NCBI GenBank assembly: GCA_002296655.1
Contig: DBIN01000040.1
Span: 1 to 59,039, forward strand
Origin: Acinetobacter sp. UBA801
GTDB taxonomy: Bacteria > Pseudomonadota > Gammaproteobacteria > Pseudomonadales > Moraxellaceae
Length of the DNA stretch: 59,039 bases
Direction of reading: 5' to 3'
How positions within the stretch are numbered: the stretch's first letter is position 1; each line of letters begins with the position of its first letter. This document shows positions 27,067 to 36,311 of this stretch, in pieces. A program made the translations under genes and the position numbers. The notes beneath the pieces are model-generated. The model was given only the letters and a program-made list of their open reading frames with translations, was not told the origin of the DNA and did no database searches.

Positions 27067-28296
27067 TTAAAACTGCCCTGCAGCAATTCGCTCCTGCATT
27101 ACCTGTTTCAGCATCATGCGTGGCAAACTAAACCACAGCGTTATCAGCACCAAACAAGCCACACTATACGCCCAAATATCAAATTGAATATATAAAACAC
27201 GTACCAGTTCAATCACAATAAAAAAGCATAGCATCAATAGCATTGAAACACTGGCAGCAACAGTACCTTTAGACACTTCCGATGACATCAGGGCAAAACG
27301 ATATAAGACTGAGAAGCTCATTCCCTCACCAAAACTGATCAAGCTCATACCAATCACCAAACACCAAACAAAATAGCTTTGCCAAATTGCCCCCAATACG
27401 ATCAGCACACTACCCAACAACATTAAAGGTAAACCCATCAAGACTGTTTTGCCTAAAGGTAAACGGTCTATGACTTTCATCAGCACCAGATTGCCTAAAA
27501 TCAAACCACCCAAAACAGGAAACTGCGCCAAACCGTATTGCAGACTGCTAAAGCCTAAATCTTCAACCAACATCACGGGAGATAACGCAATCCACAACAT
27601 TAAAGGCATACTCAATAAAGGCAGCGCCAATGTCAGACCTAAGAATCTGGTATTTTGAAAAACTTGCTTAAAATCATCCCACACATCTCGAAATGGACGT
27701 TTAGGAATACTTTGCTGAGTTTCAGGCATTTTGGCTTTCAATCCAAACCAACTCAAAAATGCCAACAGTGCTATGCCGATAAAACCCCAATGCCAAGAAA
27801 CATGCTCAATCATAAATGCACCTAAGACTGGGCCGAGCAAGGGAGCAAGTAAAGAGACGTTCGCCATAAGCGCCATGACTTTAATTGCATCACGTTCTGC
27901 AAAGTTTTCCTGAATAGCCGCATAACCGACTGCACTAATGACTGACAAACCAAACCCTTGTAAAAAACGAAGGGCAAGAAAACTTTCAATATTCTGAGTC
28001 AATAAGATCAATAAGCAAGTCAGGGTAAAAAATGCCACGCCGCCCAATAATACTTTTTTGCGCCCCAAACGGTCAGAGAGTGGTCCCAATAACCACGCCA
28101 CACACGCACCACCCAACAAATAAAATGACATGGACGAAGCTGCCCATGCACTACTGACCCCAAAATCTTGGGTGATGGCCAACATTGCGGGTTGAACCAA
28201 GTCATTGCCAATATAAACTGCGAACTCAAACAAGACCAAAGCCAAGGGAAACATGAGTGTGGCACGTTGAATGGTATTTTTTTGCTGCTGTGGCAT
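27067..28296 (-). CDS. craA: MFS multidrug efflux pump, CraA/MdfA-like
   Basis: Drug/proton antiporter of the inner membrane; CraA in A. baumannii confers intrinsic chloramphenicol resistance. 409 residues, 12 helices. Close agreement with CraA as I recall it: LFEFAVYIGNDLVQPAML with the acidic residues in helix 1, MSFYLLGGACVAWLLGPLSDRLGRKK (motif A), GFGLSVISAVGYAAIQE (antiporter motif C region), and YRFALMSSEVSKGTVAA. Start ATG 28296. No regulator gene adjoins it. Drug range not predictable beyond homology. Confidence 0.88.
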   Translation of the reverse strand: MPQQQKNTIQRATLMFPLALVLFEFAVYIGNDLVQPAMLAITQDFGVSSAWAASSMSFYLLGGACVAWLLGPLSDRLGRKKVLLGGVAFFTLTCLLILLTQNIESFLALRFLQGFGLSVISAVGYAAIQENFAERDAIKVMALMANVSLLAPLLGPVLGAFMIEHVSWHWGFIGIALLAFLSWFGLKAKMPETQQSIPKRPFRDVWDDFKQVFQNTRFLGLTLALPLLSMPLMLWIALSPVMLVEDLGFSSLQYGLAQFPVLGGLILGNLVLMKVIDRLPLGKTVLMGLPLMLLGSVLIVLGAIWQSYFVWCLVIGMSLISFGEGMSFSVLYRFALMSSEVSKGTVAASVSMLLMLCFFIVIELVRVLYIQFDIWAYSVACLVLITLWFSLPRMMLKQVMQERIAAGQF

Positions 28297-28465
28297 GAAT
28301 TGTAAAGGGCAAAACGATGCAATTCAGCAGCGTGTAGCCCATGAAATAGAAAATTGAACTGCAGTTTAACAGAGTTGAATGGCAAATTTATGGCGCATTT
28401 TTTAAGTCCGTTGAATAAATTGTGGCACTTGTTGTGACATCAGACCAAGTCAGGCATCACTTCCT

Positions 28466-28783
28466 TCAGCGGGTTAGCGGATAAAACTGCCTGTTTGAAT
28501 CTCGATGTTCCCATTCACCCTGAAACATTATGAAGAATTTTTCAAAAACCCGATGTGAATGTTCTCTGACACCCTTACTTAATTGTATCGGTTTTAAAGC
28601 GCCTGGTCTTAAATGTTCAAGCAGCAAAAAAGGCGATACGGTATTGGCCAATTCATGATGTGAAAATCCCGAGAGCACAGGATAAAAATCACCCACGACA
28701 AAAGGGCGATCATTGCGGTGTAAAGATGCTAGAGTTTTGATGCACATGCTGCGCTCGCACGTTTTCGAATAGAATTGAGTCAT
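28466..28783 (-). pseudogene. Truncated pirin-family remnant
   Basis: 105 codons that align only with the first cupin half of pirin (normally about 280 residues): HHELANTVSPFLLLEHLRPG, then GVREHSHRVFEKFFIMFQGE, then WEHRDSN. The normal metal-binding GVGxHPHRGFET is altered: GVREHSHRVFEK keeps two His but loses the Gly and Thr positions. After HRDSN the expected continuation is missing and the frame ends at once; no pirin-like sequence was found downstream. A decaying gene or short descendant; low chance of function as a normal pirin. Confidence 0.65.
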
Positions 28784-28796
28784 CCTAAATAAAAAC

Positions 28797-28822
28797 TGTG
28801 GATAACATGCGTATTATCCACA
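28797..28822. other. Inverted pair of perfect DnaA boxes
   Basis: TGTGGATAA (28797-28805) and TTATCCACA (28814-28822) face each other across 8 bp, upstream of the pirin remnant. It is either a DnaA-binding palindrome or an unrelated operator with the same sequence. Confidence 0.5.
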
Positions 28823-28916
28823 AACGCTTTGTTGTATTTTTAGAACAACGTTCAAATTCCATTACAGTCCAATTGTCTGGGTTCACATGCAGGACTCACC
28901 TAAGCCCTACAGCAAT

Positions 28917-29288
28917 TTAAGGACATTTTTTGCTTTGGAACGTCTTGGTATTTTTACCGCGTGCACATAAATAAGCGGTTTGCACATCGCCCTGCTGCCA
29001 TTGTCCATTTATATTTTTAAAGTGATAAATGCTACGAATTGAACGGACTGAATCATCCATTAAGCCTGTTTCAGTAATTTTCACTTCTGCCGCAGTCGGT
29101 GCTTCGACACGGTTAAAGTATTGACGAATTTCAACAGTAGCCAATTCTTTACGCAAATCTGGACGTTGTTTTAATACTTGTGCCAAAGGCGTTTCTGCAG
29201 GCGTAACTTGCGAAATAATGTTTTGTGTGGTCGCACAACCTGACAACAACGCAACACCTAATGCCGAAACCGTGATTAAACGTAACAT
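28917..29288 (-). CDS. Putative lipoprotein, unknown function
   Basis: 123 residues from ATG 29288, which has a strong GGAGGAG ribosome-binding site; the longer open frame upstream is not coding-like. Signal: MLRLITVSALGVALLSGC, a canonical LLSGC lipobox, so the mature lipoprotein starts at Cys18. The rest has EIRQYFNRVEAPTAAEVKIT and ends with a Cys/Lys-rich tail (YLCARGKNTKTFQSKKCP) whose two Cys could form a disulfide. No family recognised. It follows the dehydrogenase gene on the same strand but nearly 200 bp away. Confidence 0.75.
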   Translation of the reverse strand: MLRLITVSALGVALLSGCATTQNIISQVTPAETPLAQVLKQRPDLRKELATVEIRQYFNRVEAPTAAEVKITETGLMDDSVRSIRSIYHFKNINGQWQQGDVQTAYLCARGKNTKTFQSKKCP

Positions 29289-29472
29289 AACTCCTCCAAA
29301 ATGTTGATTATTATTTATGCTTCCATGATGCCCTGTTAGGGCAAAAACGCTAGCATAGAAATGTAAAATTAAAATCTCGGCATAAAAAACGCATCTCCAG
29401 GATGCGTTTTTCAATTCAATACAACTAATTCACAAAAATCAGGTCACTCAAATAAATGAAAGACGCTAGGAA

Positions 29473-30882
29473 TTACAAATCAAATAATTTGCCTGGATTC
29501 ATGATGCCTTGAGGGTCAAACACCTTTTTTAGCGCTTTCATATATTCAATTTCTTCAACCGAGCGAGAATATTCCAAATATGGTTTTTTGGTCATCCCCA
29601 CACCGTGTTCAGCAGAAATTGAACCATCATATTTCTTCACTGTGTCAAACACGTACTTGTTCACCACCTGACATTTAGCAAAGAATTCGTCTTTGCTTAA
29701 ATCGGCAGGTTTTAGAATATTCAGGTGCAAGTTACCGTCACCAATGTGTCCAAACCAGCAAATTTCAAAGTCAGGATAGTTTTCTGCCACAATTGCATCA
29801 ATTTCCTGAATAAATGCAGGAACATGAGTAATCAATACTGAAATATCATTTTTGTATGGAATAAACGGTGCAATCGACTCAGAAATGTCTTCACGCAAAC
29901 GCCATAAGCTTTCAACTTGGTCTAGGCTTTGGCTCAATACACCATCCATCACCCAGCCTTGTTCCATACAGTGTTCGAAAATTTCCATCGCCTTGTCCAT
30001 AATTGGCTCAAATGGCGCTTCAAATTCAAGCAACACGTAAAATGGACATTGGGTTTCAAATGGACGTTGCACATGACCATGATCCAAGACTTTTTGCATC
30101 GCCAATTCCCCAAAGAATTCAAATGCAGTCAGATCAATTTTGGCTTGGAAGGCGTGTAATACAGGCATCACTGAATTAAAATCAGGTACGCCCAACACCA
30201 TCACTTGTAAAGCTTGCGGTTGGCGTTCTAGCTTAATTTCTGCTTCGGTCACTAAACCGAGTGTACCTTCCCCACCAATAAATAAATGTTGCAGCGCATA
30301 ACCCGTTGCATTTTTGATCATGCCTTTGTTCAGACGAAGGATGTCACCCTTACCTGTCACTACAGTTAGGCCCAACACCCAGTTACGAGTCATGCCGTAT
30401 TTAATAACTTTAATACCGCCTGCGTTGGTGCCGATATTACCGCCAATTTGTGAAGAACCTGAAGAGGCAAAATCGACTGGATAATACATGCCTTGTTCTT
30501 CGGCATAGTTTTGTAGTTGCTCAGTCACCACACCCGCTTGGACACGCACCATACGGTCTGCTGGGAAAAATTCCAAGATTTGGTTCATCTTGTCCATGCT
30601 TACGACAATTTCACCATTGGCTGCGACTGCACCCGCAGATAAACCTGTACGCCCGCCCGATGGGGTAATTGCAACATTAAATTGATTCGCCAGTTTTACA
30701 ATGGCTTGCACTTGCTCTGTGCTGGATGGAAAAACGATGACCGATGGATTCGGATCAAAATGCTTTGTATGGTCACGACCCCAGTTTTTGAGGCTATCGG
30801 CATCCGTTTTTATACGGTTTTCACCGACTATTGCCGTTAATTGGGTCAATAACTCTGGGGTTAAAGCGACTGGAGCATTCAT
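29473..30882 (-). CDS. FAD-binding D-2-hydroxyglutarate dehydrogenase-type oxidase
   Basis: VAO-type flavoprotein of the GlcD/D2HGDH family, oxidising a D-2-hydroxyacid and passing electrons to an acceptor. 469 residues. FAD domain: VIVFPSSTEQVQAIV, TPSGGRTGLSAGAVA, and GGNIGTNAGGIKVIKYGMTR. C-terminal FAD-oxidase domain: CWFGHIGDGNLHLNI and SAEHGVGMTKK. It is divergent from serA, the same arrangement as in Pseudomonas, where this enzyme reoxidises the D-2-hydroxyglutarate made by SerA as a side reaction. Substrate is therefore inferred as D-2-hydroxyglutarate; D-lactate is the alternative. Confidence 0.88.
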   Translation of the reverse strand: MNAPVALTPELLTQLTAIVGENRIKTDADSLKNWGRDHTKHFDPNPSVIVFPSSTEQVQAIVKLANQFNVAITPSGGRTGLSAGAVAANGEIVVSMDKMNQILEFFPADRMVRVQAGVVTEQLQNYAEEQGMYYPVDFASSGSSQIGGNIGTNAGGIKVIKYGMTRNWVLGLTVVTGKGDILRLNKGMIKNATGYALQHLFIGGEGTLGLVTEAEIKLERQPQALQVMVLGVPDFNSVMPVLHAFQAKIDLTAFEFFGELAMQKVLDHGHVQRPFETQCPFYVLLEFEAPFEPIMDKAMEIFEHCMEQGWVMDGVLSQSLDQVESLWRLREDISESIAPFIPYKNDISVLITHVPAFIQEIDAIVAENYPDFEICWFGHIGDGNLHLNILKPADLSKDEFFAKCQVVNKYVFDTVKKYDGSISAEHGVGMTKKPYLEYSRSVEEIEYMKALKKVFDPQGIMNPGKLFDL

Positions 30883-31228
30883 CGTTTGCAGACCTAGCTA
30901 GAATTAAACAGGAAGAAAAGCGACTGTCTGCATTTCTTGATCTAATTGAAGATGAAGATGCTGCAGACTAAATATGTGCATCAAAGCAACAGCGTGGTTG
31001 GCTTTCATGTGTGACACTTATTATAAGCGATTTTTTTGAAAAACCTGTGAATATTGGCAATTCCGATAATATAACGTGGTAGCAACAGGACAATTTTAGG
31101 CAATATTTCTGAAAGAGATTATATCTGACAAAAAATACCTGCACTCTTGGTCATAAAGGAAATGTATATCGACGCATCTCCTATGTTATCATACCGCCAC
31201 TAAATTTGGCCTTTGTAGCGGAGCCGTA
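30883..31228. promoter_or_regulatory. Divergent region between D2HGDH-type gene and serA
   Basis: 346 bp without a convincing gene. On the minus strand a TATAAT (31020-31025) could serve the dehydrogenase gene, though no good -35 is seen. The serA ribosome-binding site GGAG lies six bases before its ATG. A 28-codon open acidic stretch near 30885-30971 is noted as an observation. Confidence 0.45.
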
Positions 31229-32461
31229 ATGAGCCAACATCTTTCACTACCTAAAGATAAAATTCGTTTCTTGTTGTTAGAAGGCGTACACCAGAACGCA
31301 ATCGACGTGTTAAATGCAGCGGGTTATACCAACATCGATTATCGTAAAACGGCGCTTGAGGGCGATGCGTTAAAAGAAGCGGTTAAAGATGCGCATTTCA
31401 TTGGAATTCGTTCACGTACGCAACTGACTGAAGAAGTTTTTGAAGCTGCGAACAAACTGATTGCGGTAGGTTGTTTCTGTATTGGTACCAACCAAGTGAA
31501 CTTAACTGCAGCAATGCAACGTGGTATTCCAGTTTTCAATGCCCCTTATTCAAACACCCGTTCGGTTGCAGAATTGGTATTGGCTGAAGCAATTTTATTG
31601 CTACGTCGCGTTCCTGAAAAATCAACCGATACACATGCAGGTGGCTGGAACAAATCGGCTGTAGGTTCATTTGAAACACGTGGTAAAACTTTAGGTATCG
31701 TGGGTTATGGTTCAATTGGTTCTCAACTTTCAGTTTTAGCTGAAAGCTTGGGTATGCACGTAATTTATTATGATGCGGTGACCAAATTACCTTTAGGTAA
31801 TGCACGTCAAGTTGGCTCTATGGGCGAATTATTGGCAAATGCTGACGTCGTTTCTTTACACGTTCCAGATGTGCCATCTACCCGCAATTTCATGACAAAA
31901 GAACAATTTGCACAAATGAAAGAAGGCGCAATTTTCATTAATGCGGCACGTGGTACCTGTGTCGTGATTGAAGATTTGGCAGATGCGATCAAGTCTGGTC
32001 ATATTGCAGGAGCTGCAGTTGACGTATTCCCGAAAGAACCAAAAGCCAATGGTGAAGAATTTGTTTCTCCACTACGCAACCTACCAAACGTGATTTTAAC
32101 ACCGCACGTAGGTGGTTCAACTATGGAAGCGCAAGCGAACATTGGTTTAGAAGTAGCAGAGAAATTTATTGCATATTCAGATAAAGGTATGACTTTGTCT
32201 GCAGTAAACTTCCCTGAAATTGCACTACCATTGACTGAAGGCAAGCACCGTTTATTGCACATTCACCAAAATATCCCAGGTGTATTGTCTAAAATCAACA
32301 ACTTGTTTGCTGAACACGGCATCAACATCTCTGGTCAGTCACTTATGACTAAAGGTGATGTCGGTTATTTAGTGATGGATGTTGATGCAACTGCATCCAA
32401 AGAAGCACTAGATACTTTACAAGAAGTTGAAGGCACAATTCGCGTACGTGTCTTGTTCTAA
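31229..32461 (+). CDS. serA: D-3-phosphoglycerate dehydrogenase
   Basis: Oxidises 3-phosphoglycerate to 3-phosphohydroxypyruvate, the committed step of serine synthesis; the E. coli type also reduces 2-oxoglutarate to D-2-hydroxyglutarate. 410 residues, same as E. coli SerA. NAD loop GIVGYGSIGSQ (about 156-166); catalytic Arg in NAARGTC, Glu in the VFPKEP region and His in LTPHVGGST; C-terminal ACT domain HQNIPGVLSKINNLFAEHGIN for serine feedback. Divergent partner recycles the side product. Ends in a strong terminator. Confidence 0.96.
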   Translation: MSQHLSLPKDKIRFLLLEGVHQNAIDVLNAAGYTNIDYRKTALEGDALKEAVKDAHFIGIRSRTQLTEEVFEAANKLIAVGCFCIGTNQVNLTAAMQRGIPVFNAPYSNTRSVAELVLAEAILLLRRVPEKSTDTHAGGWNKSAVGSFETRGKTLGIVGYGSIGSQLSVLAESLGMHVIYYDAVTKLPLGNARQVGSMGELLANADVVSLHVPDVPSTRNFMTKEQFAQMKEGAIFINAARGTCVVIEDLADAIKSGHIAGAAVDVFPKEPKANGEEFVSPLRNLPNVILTPHVGGSTMEAQANIGLEVAEKFIAYSDKGMTLSAVNFPEIALPLTEGKHRLLHIHQNIPGVLSKINNLFAEHGINISGQSLMTKGDVGYLVMDVDATASKEALDTLQEVEGTIRVRVLF

Positions 32462-32480
32462 GACCACACGCTGATGCTAC

Positions 32481-32512
32481 AAAAAACCACAGTCTTAGCA
32501 CTGTGGTTTTTT
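32481..32512 (+). terminator. Terminator after serA
   Basis: Perfect 12-bp arms AAAAAACCACAG (32481-32492) and CTGTGGTTTTTT (32501-32512). Confidence 0.9.
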
Positions 32513-32621
32513 ATGCATGATCTATGAGCATAATCTTGAGTTACCACAACCCTGTATTTTTAAACTTGCTATAATCTGCCTGACTTTCTCATTTCCACAC
32601 TGTTGAGTATTTTCCTGCCCC

Positions 32622-33500
32622 ATGCCAAACGCCCAACTCACTGCGGTGTTGTTCATGGTTTTATCCATGATCTCCTATCAAATCAGTGCATCTTTTGCCA
32701 AACAATTGTTTCAAATGCTTGACCCGCTCACTGTGACAATTTTACGGCTAAGTTTTGCCAGTGTCATTGTGGCAATCATGTTTCGCTCATGGCAAATTCT
32801 GTCACGGCTCGCACATTTAAAATGGCGTGACTTATTGTGCTATAGCGCAGCCTTAGGCTTAATGAATATTCTGTTTTATTTGTCTTTGGGCAAATTACCC
32901 CAAGGTATTGCAGTGGGTTTGGAGTTTGTCGGACCTTTAGGCTTGGCTTTATTGTCCATTCAAAACCGTAAAGATTATGTCTGGGTAGTGTTGGCAATTT
33001 TAGGCATTATTTTTATGGTACCTTGGGGACAAGCACAGGGAGATCATTTTAGTCTGTTTGGTGTAGCATGTGCCTTAGGTGCAGGATTATGTTGGGCTTT
33101 TTATATTTATTTTGGGCAAAAAGTGGTTCAACAAAATATTGGCATGCATGCGCTGACCATCGCCATCAGTATTTCAGCTTTAGCTTTAATTCCCTTCGGG
33201 CTGTACAACAATGCCCCTGCCCTGTTTGAAACTCAATATTGGGGCAAAGCACTTGCTATTGCAGTGCTCGCTACTGCCATTCCTTATGCTTTAGATTTAC
33301 AAGCGCTGAAACAACTCAGCAAAATGAGCTATGGCACACTGTCCAGTTTATCTCCCGCTTTAGCCGCACTGACAGGCTTGGTTTTATTGGGTGAGAAAAT
33401 CACCAGCCTGCAATGGCTGGCTTTATGCTGCATTATGCTGGCTTCGGTTGGTGTAACCTTAAGAGCCGTGAAAAAGTCCAAACAGTCACACAGTGCTTAA
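32622..33500 (+). CDS. EamA/DMT-family exporter, RhtA-like
   Basis: Ten-helix drug/metabolite transporter; RhtA-type members export threonine, homoserine and analogues. 292 residues, two EamA repeats (about 5-135 and 146-285). SASFAKQLFQ in helix 1, LPQGIAVGLEFVGPLGLAL and ALTGLVLLGEKIT are the RhtA-like signatures. It lies downstream of serA on the same strand, but a strong terminator separates them. Substrate inferred only by family. Confidence 0.85.
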   Translation: MPNAQLTAVLFMVLSMISYQISASFAKQLFQMLDPLTVTILRLSFASVIVAIMFRSWQILSRLAHLKWRDLLCYSAALGLMNILFYLSLGKLPQGIAVGLEFVGPLGLALLSIQNRKDYVWVVLAILGIIFMVPWGQAQGDHFSLFGVACALGAGLCWAFYIYFGQKVVQQNIGMHALTIAISISALALIPFGLYNNAPALFETQYWGKALAIAVLATAIPYALDLQALKQLSKMSYGTLSSLSPALAALTGLVLLGEKITSLQWLALCCIMLASVGVTLRAVKKSKQSHSA

Positions 33501-33520
33501 ATGGCATTTTGAATGAAAAC

Positions 33521-33979
33521 TTAAACCAAACTGTCTTTAGACATCTGTTGATATTTTTCATATTCTGCCAAATATTGCTTGGCTAGACTTTGTTTTTGCT
33601 GCTCAGACAAAATTTTGCCTGCTTGCTGAAAAAAACCATGTTCTTCTTCTTTTAAATGATGATGCACTTTATCTGACAGTTGCTTTGCAATGGCCAGCCA
33701 ACCCGTATTACTCATTTCAGTTTCGGTTAATTGTTCGAGTAATTCATCCATTTGATGATGCTCTGCCAAAGCATGGCGAGTGATATTTAAACCTGCATCC
33801 GTCATCATTAAAGGAATATAAAAATAGCGATCTTCTGCCACAGCATGCGCGAATAATTCATTTTTAAGTTGGTCAAATATCGCTCTGCGTTCAGGACTAT
33901 CCCCTGAAGTTTGCGTCAGTTGGCGGGCTAAGTCTCGTTGAATGTCGTGACTTTGGCGTAAAGCTTCAAAAATATTCAT
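33521..33979 (-). CDS. Hemerythrin HHE-domain protein
   Basis: Helical-bundle protein expected to bind a diiron centre. 152 residues from ATG 33979, with GAGG seven bases upstream. His/Glu ligands are visible in order: LRQSHDIQRD, FAHAVAEDRYFY, HALAEHHQMDELL and KVHHHLKEEEHGFF. Members take part in oxygen or nitric-oxide sensing, or iron-sulfur repair; this one lacks extra domains so the role is open. Monocistronic. Confidence 0.88.
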   Translation of the reverse strand: MNIFEALRQSHDIQRDLARQLTQTSGDSPERRAIFDQLKNELFAHAVAEDRYFYIPLMMTDAGLNITRHALAEHHQMDELLEQLTETEMSNTGWLAIAKQLSDKVHHHLKEEEHGFFQQAGKILSEQQKQSLAKQYLAEYEKYQQMSKDSLV

Positions 33980-34182
33980 ATGCAGACCTCTTGTTTTAAA
34001 CCGATGCTGGCTGGCAAGTGATGTCACTGGCTGACGCAACGCTCGGTTTTATTGTCGGTTTTTAATTTCAGTTTTTAGCTCTAATTACTGTATAGGGCAT
34101 GGCGCTGAAATCCTGCAAAGATTTGTATAAAAAGCTTTAATTGACTCACCCAGTTTATTCAAGTTATGTATCTGAACAGAAT

Positions 34183-35088
34183 TTAAAGATTTAAAACCCG
34201 TTTCGGTACCAAGCGTTTTTTATCTGTAATTTCAGCCAAACCTAAACACTTCTCACCGTCAAAGACCAACACTTGCGTTACGGCAGGATGGTCAATATTA
34301 CTTTCCATGCCACGACTAAAATATTCAGCGCGTCCTTCAGGGACTTGAATGTGGAGAAAATGCTGCACAGGCGCATACGCAGGCAGCAATAAAGCCTCAC
34401 GCTCTGCTTCACTTAAACTTTCCAAATATTCAATGCTGTAGCTCGGAATCAGGTCAAAATGTCCCGTTTTAATCCGATGTAAATAAGTCAAATGTCCATA
34501 AGTGCCCAAGGCTTTAGCAATGTCTTCACCTAAAACACGAATATAGGTGCCTTTAGAGCAAGTCACATCCAAAGTCATGCTCTGTTCAGTAAAAGATAGC
34601 AACTCAATGGCATAAATGGTGACTGGACGCGCTTCGCGTTCAATTTCAATGCCTTGTCGTGCCAACTCATACAACGGACGCCCTTCTTTTTTTAAGGCAG
34701 AATACATCGGCGGAACTTGCATAATATCGCCCTGAAATTGTGCCAATACCTGCTCAATGCACTCTTGGCTCAATGCAGGAACTGCCTGCTGCAACAACAC
34801 TTCCCCTTCCACATCTCCCGTGGTGGTGCTATGTCCCAATTGAATGGTGGTTTGATAGCGTTTCACAGAATCGAGTAAATAGTGCGAAAATTTGGTTGCT
34901 TCGCCCAAACAAATCGGCAGTAAGCCCGAAGCCAATGGGTCTAATGCCCCCGTATGCCCTGCTTTTTGCGCCCGATATAACCAGCGCACTTTTTGTAATG
35001 CTGCATTGGAACTGATGCCCAAAGGCTTATTCAATAAAAATACACCACTAATGGCACGACGCTGGATTTTTGAAGCAGATGATTTCAT
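34183..35088 (-). CDS. truB: tRNA pseudouridine-55 synthase
   Basis: Makes pseudouridine 55 in the T-loop of tRNAs. 301 residues. [11 protein letters not shown] near the N-terminus, catalytic Asp in [15 protein letters not shown] (about residue 48), [10 protein letters not shown], and [15 protein letters not shown]. The C-terminal region is the usual PUA-like domain. In many bacteria truB sits in the nusA-infB-rbfA cluster; here it stands alone, divergent from the lipase foldase gene. Confidence 0.96.
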   Translation of the reverse strand: MKSSASKIQRRAISGVFLLNKPLGISSNAALQKVRWLYRAQKAGHTGALDPLASGLLPICLGEATKFSHYLLDSVKRYQTTIQLGHSTTTGDVEGEVLLQQAVPALSQECIEQVLAQFQGDIMQVPPMYSALKKEGRPLYELARQGIEIEREARPVTIYAIELLSFTEQSMTLDVTCSKGTYIRVLGEDIAKALGTYGHLTYLHRIKTGHFDLIPSYSIEYLESLSEAEREALLLPAYAPVQHFLHIQVPEGRAEYFSRGMESNIDHPAVTQVLVFDGEKCLGLAEITDKKRLVPKRVLNL

Positions 35089-35243
35089 AACATAGACACG
35101 TCTTAAAGCTGCCGCAATACTATCAACCGCTTGTCTAGTTTTACAACTTTTCTGTTGTTTTTTTTGCTCTTTTGTTTCAGAATAAATTGAGTTCAGTCAT
35201 ATGAACCCAACAAAAAATACAATAGGGATGTTAGGCATAGGAT

Positions 35244-36275
35244 ATGCAAAAAAAGAAATTATGGCTCATTTTCGCCGTGATCATCGTTGTCATTCTTGGT
35301 TTTCTCATTTGGCTCGCACCCAATCCAACTGTTGGCTCAAACCAAGGGCCGATTAGCTCTAGTGCTCAAAATACGACAGGCTTACCACCCGCAGCGTCAG
35401 ACTTGCCACATGCATCGGGGCTGCCTTTTGTCAGCAACAGCCAACAGGACACCGAGATCAACTGCCAACTGGTGCTCGACCAAAGTAATCGCTTAGTTGT
35501 CAATGAACAGACTCGTAATTGTTTTGAATATTTTATTACCCAATATGGTGAAAAAAATATTGATCAGATCAAGCAAGATTTTAAAGCCTATATGCAGCAA
35601 GGTTATAAAGAACCTGCGCTTAAGCAGATTTTAGATCTTTGGACTCGTTATTTAGATTATCGTGTGCAATTGGGGAGCCTGAAGGAGCCAAGCCTAAATA
35701 AAGAAGACCCTGAGTACTATCGTACAATTTTTGCTTCGATGAAAACCCTACGTAGCCAGTTCTTTTCCGACTATGAAATCGAAGGCCTCTTTGGCGCTGA
35801 AAATATCTACCATGAATATACCTTAGACCGCATGAGCATCATGGCAGATCAGTCCCTGACTGAAGTACAAAAAGCGCAGAAACTGAAAGAACTGTTTGCT
35901 CAACTGCCCGAAGATTGGAAAGAAAATCTAGAACAACTCTCCAAACTCGAAGATCTGCGTAAACTGACCTCAGATATTAAGGCGCGAGGCGGTTCTGCCG
36001 AAGAAATTCGCCAAATGCGCCAGAATCTTGTCGGTGCCGAAGCGACCATACGCCTAGAAAAACTCGACCAAGATCGAAACAATTGGAAATCTCGGGTCAA
36101 TACTTACTTAGAACAACGCGACATCATTCTTAAAAGCAATATGAATCAAGATGCGCAGCAGCAAGCTATTCAAAAACTACGTGATCAACAGTTTAATAAT
36201 TCACAAGAACAACTTCGACTAGGAGCCTTTGAAACTACGCATGACACAGGAGGAAAACCTCCGTTCGCAGATTAA
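35244..36275 (+). CDS. lipB: Lipase-specific foldase (lipase chaperone)
   Basis: Inner-membrane-anchored steric chaperone (Lif) that folds the secreted lipase in the periplasm. 343 residues: an N-terminal transmembrane anchor (about 6-25), a variable Ala/Pro/Ser linker (about 30-65), and a long helical catalytic domain. The foldase signature RxxFDYF is seen as RNCFEYF (about residues 92-98). Highly charged C-terminal helices (LREQQF-type) match the family. It is the first gene of a probable lipB-lipA-lipA2 operon, opposite to the usual lipA-lif order of Pseudomonas. Confidence 0.93.
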   Translation: MQKKKLWLIFAVIIVVILGFLIWLAPNPTVGSNQGPISSSAQNTTGLPPAASDLPHASGLPFVSNSQQDTEINCQLVLDQSNRLVVNEQTRNCFEYFITQYGEKNIDQIKQDFKAYMQQGYKEPALKQILDLWTRYLDYRVQLGSLKEPSLNKEDPEYYRTIFASMKTLRSQFFSDYEIEGLFGAENIYHEYTLDRMSIMADQSLTEVQKAQKLKELFAQLPEDWKENLEQLSKLEDLRKLTSDIKARGGSAEEIRQMRQNLVGAEATIRLEKLDQDRNNWKSRVNTYLEQRDIILKSNMNQDAQQQAIQKLRDQQFNNSQEQLRLGAFETTHDTGGKPPFAD

Positions 36276-36311
36276 AGCTATACCGTGTTTGACTTTTTCA
36301 GGATGAAAAAA

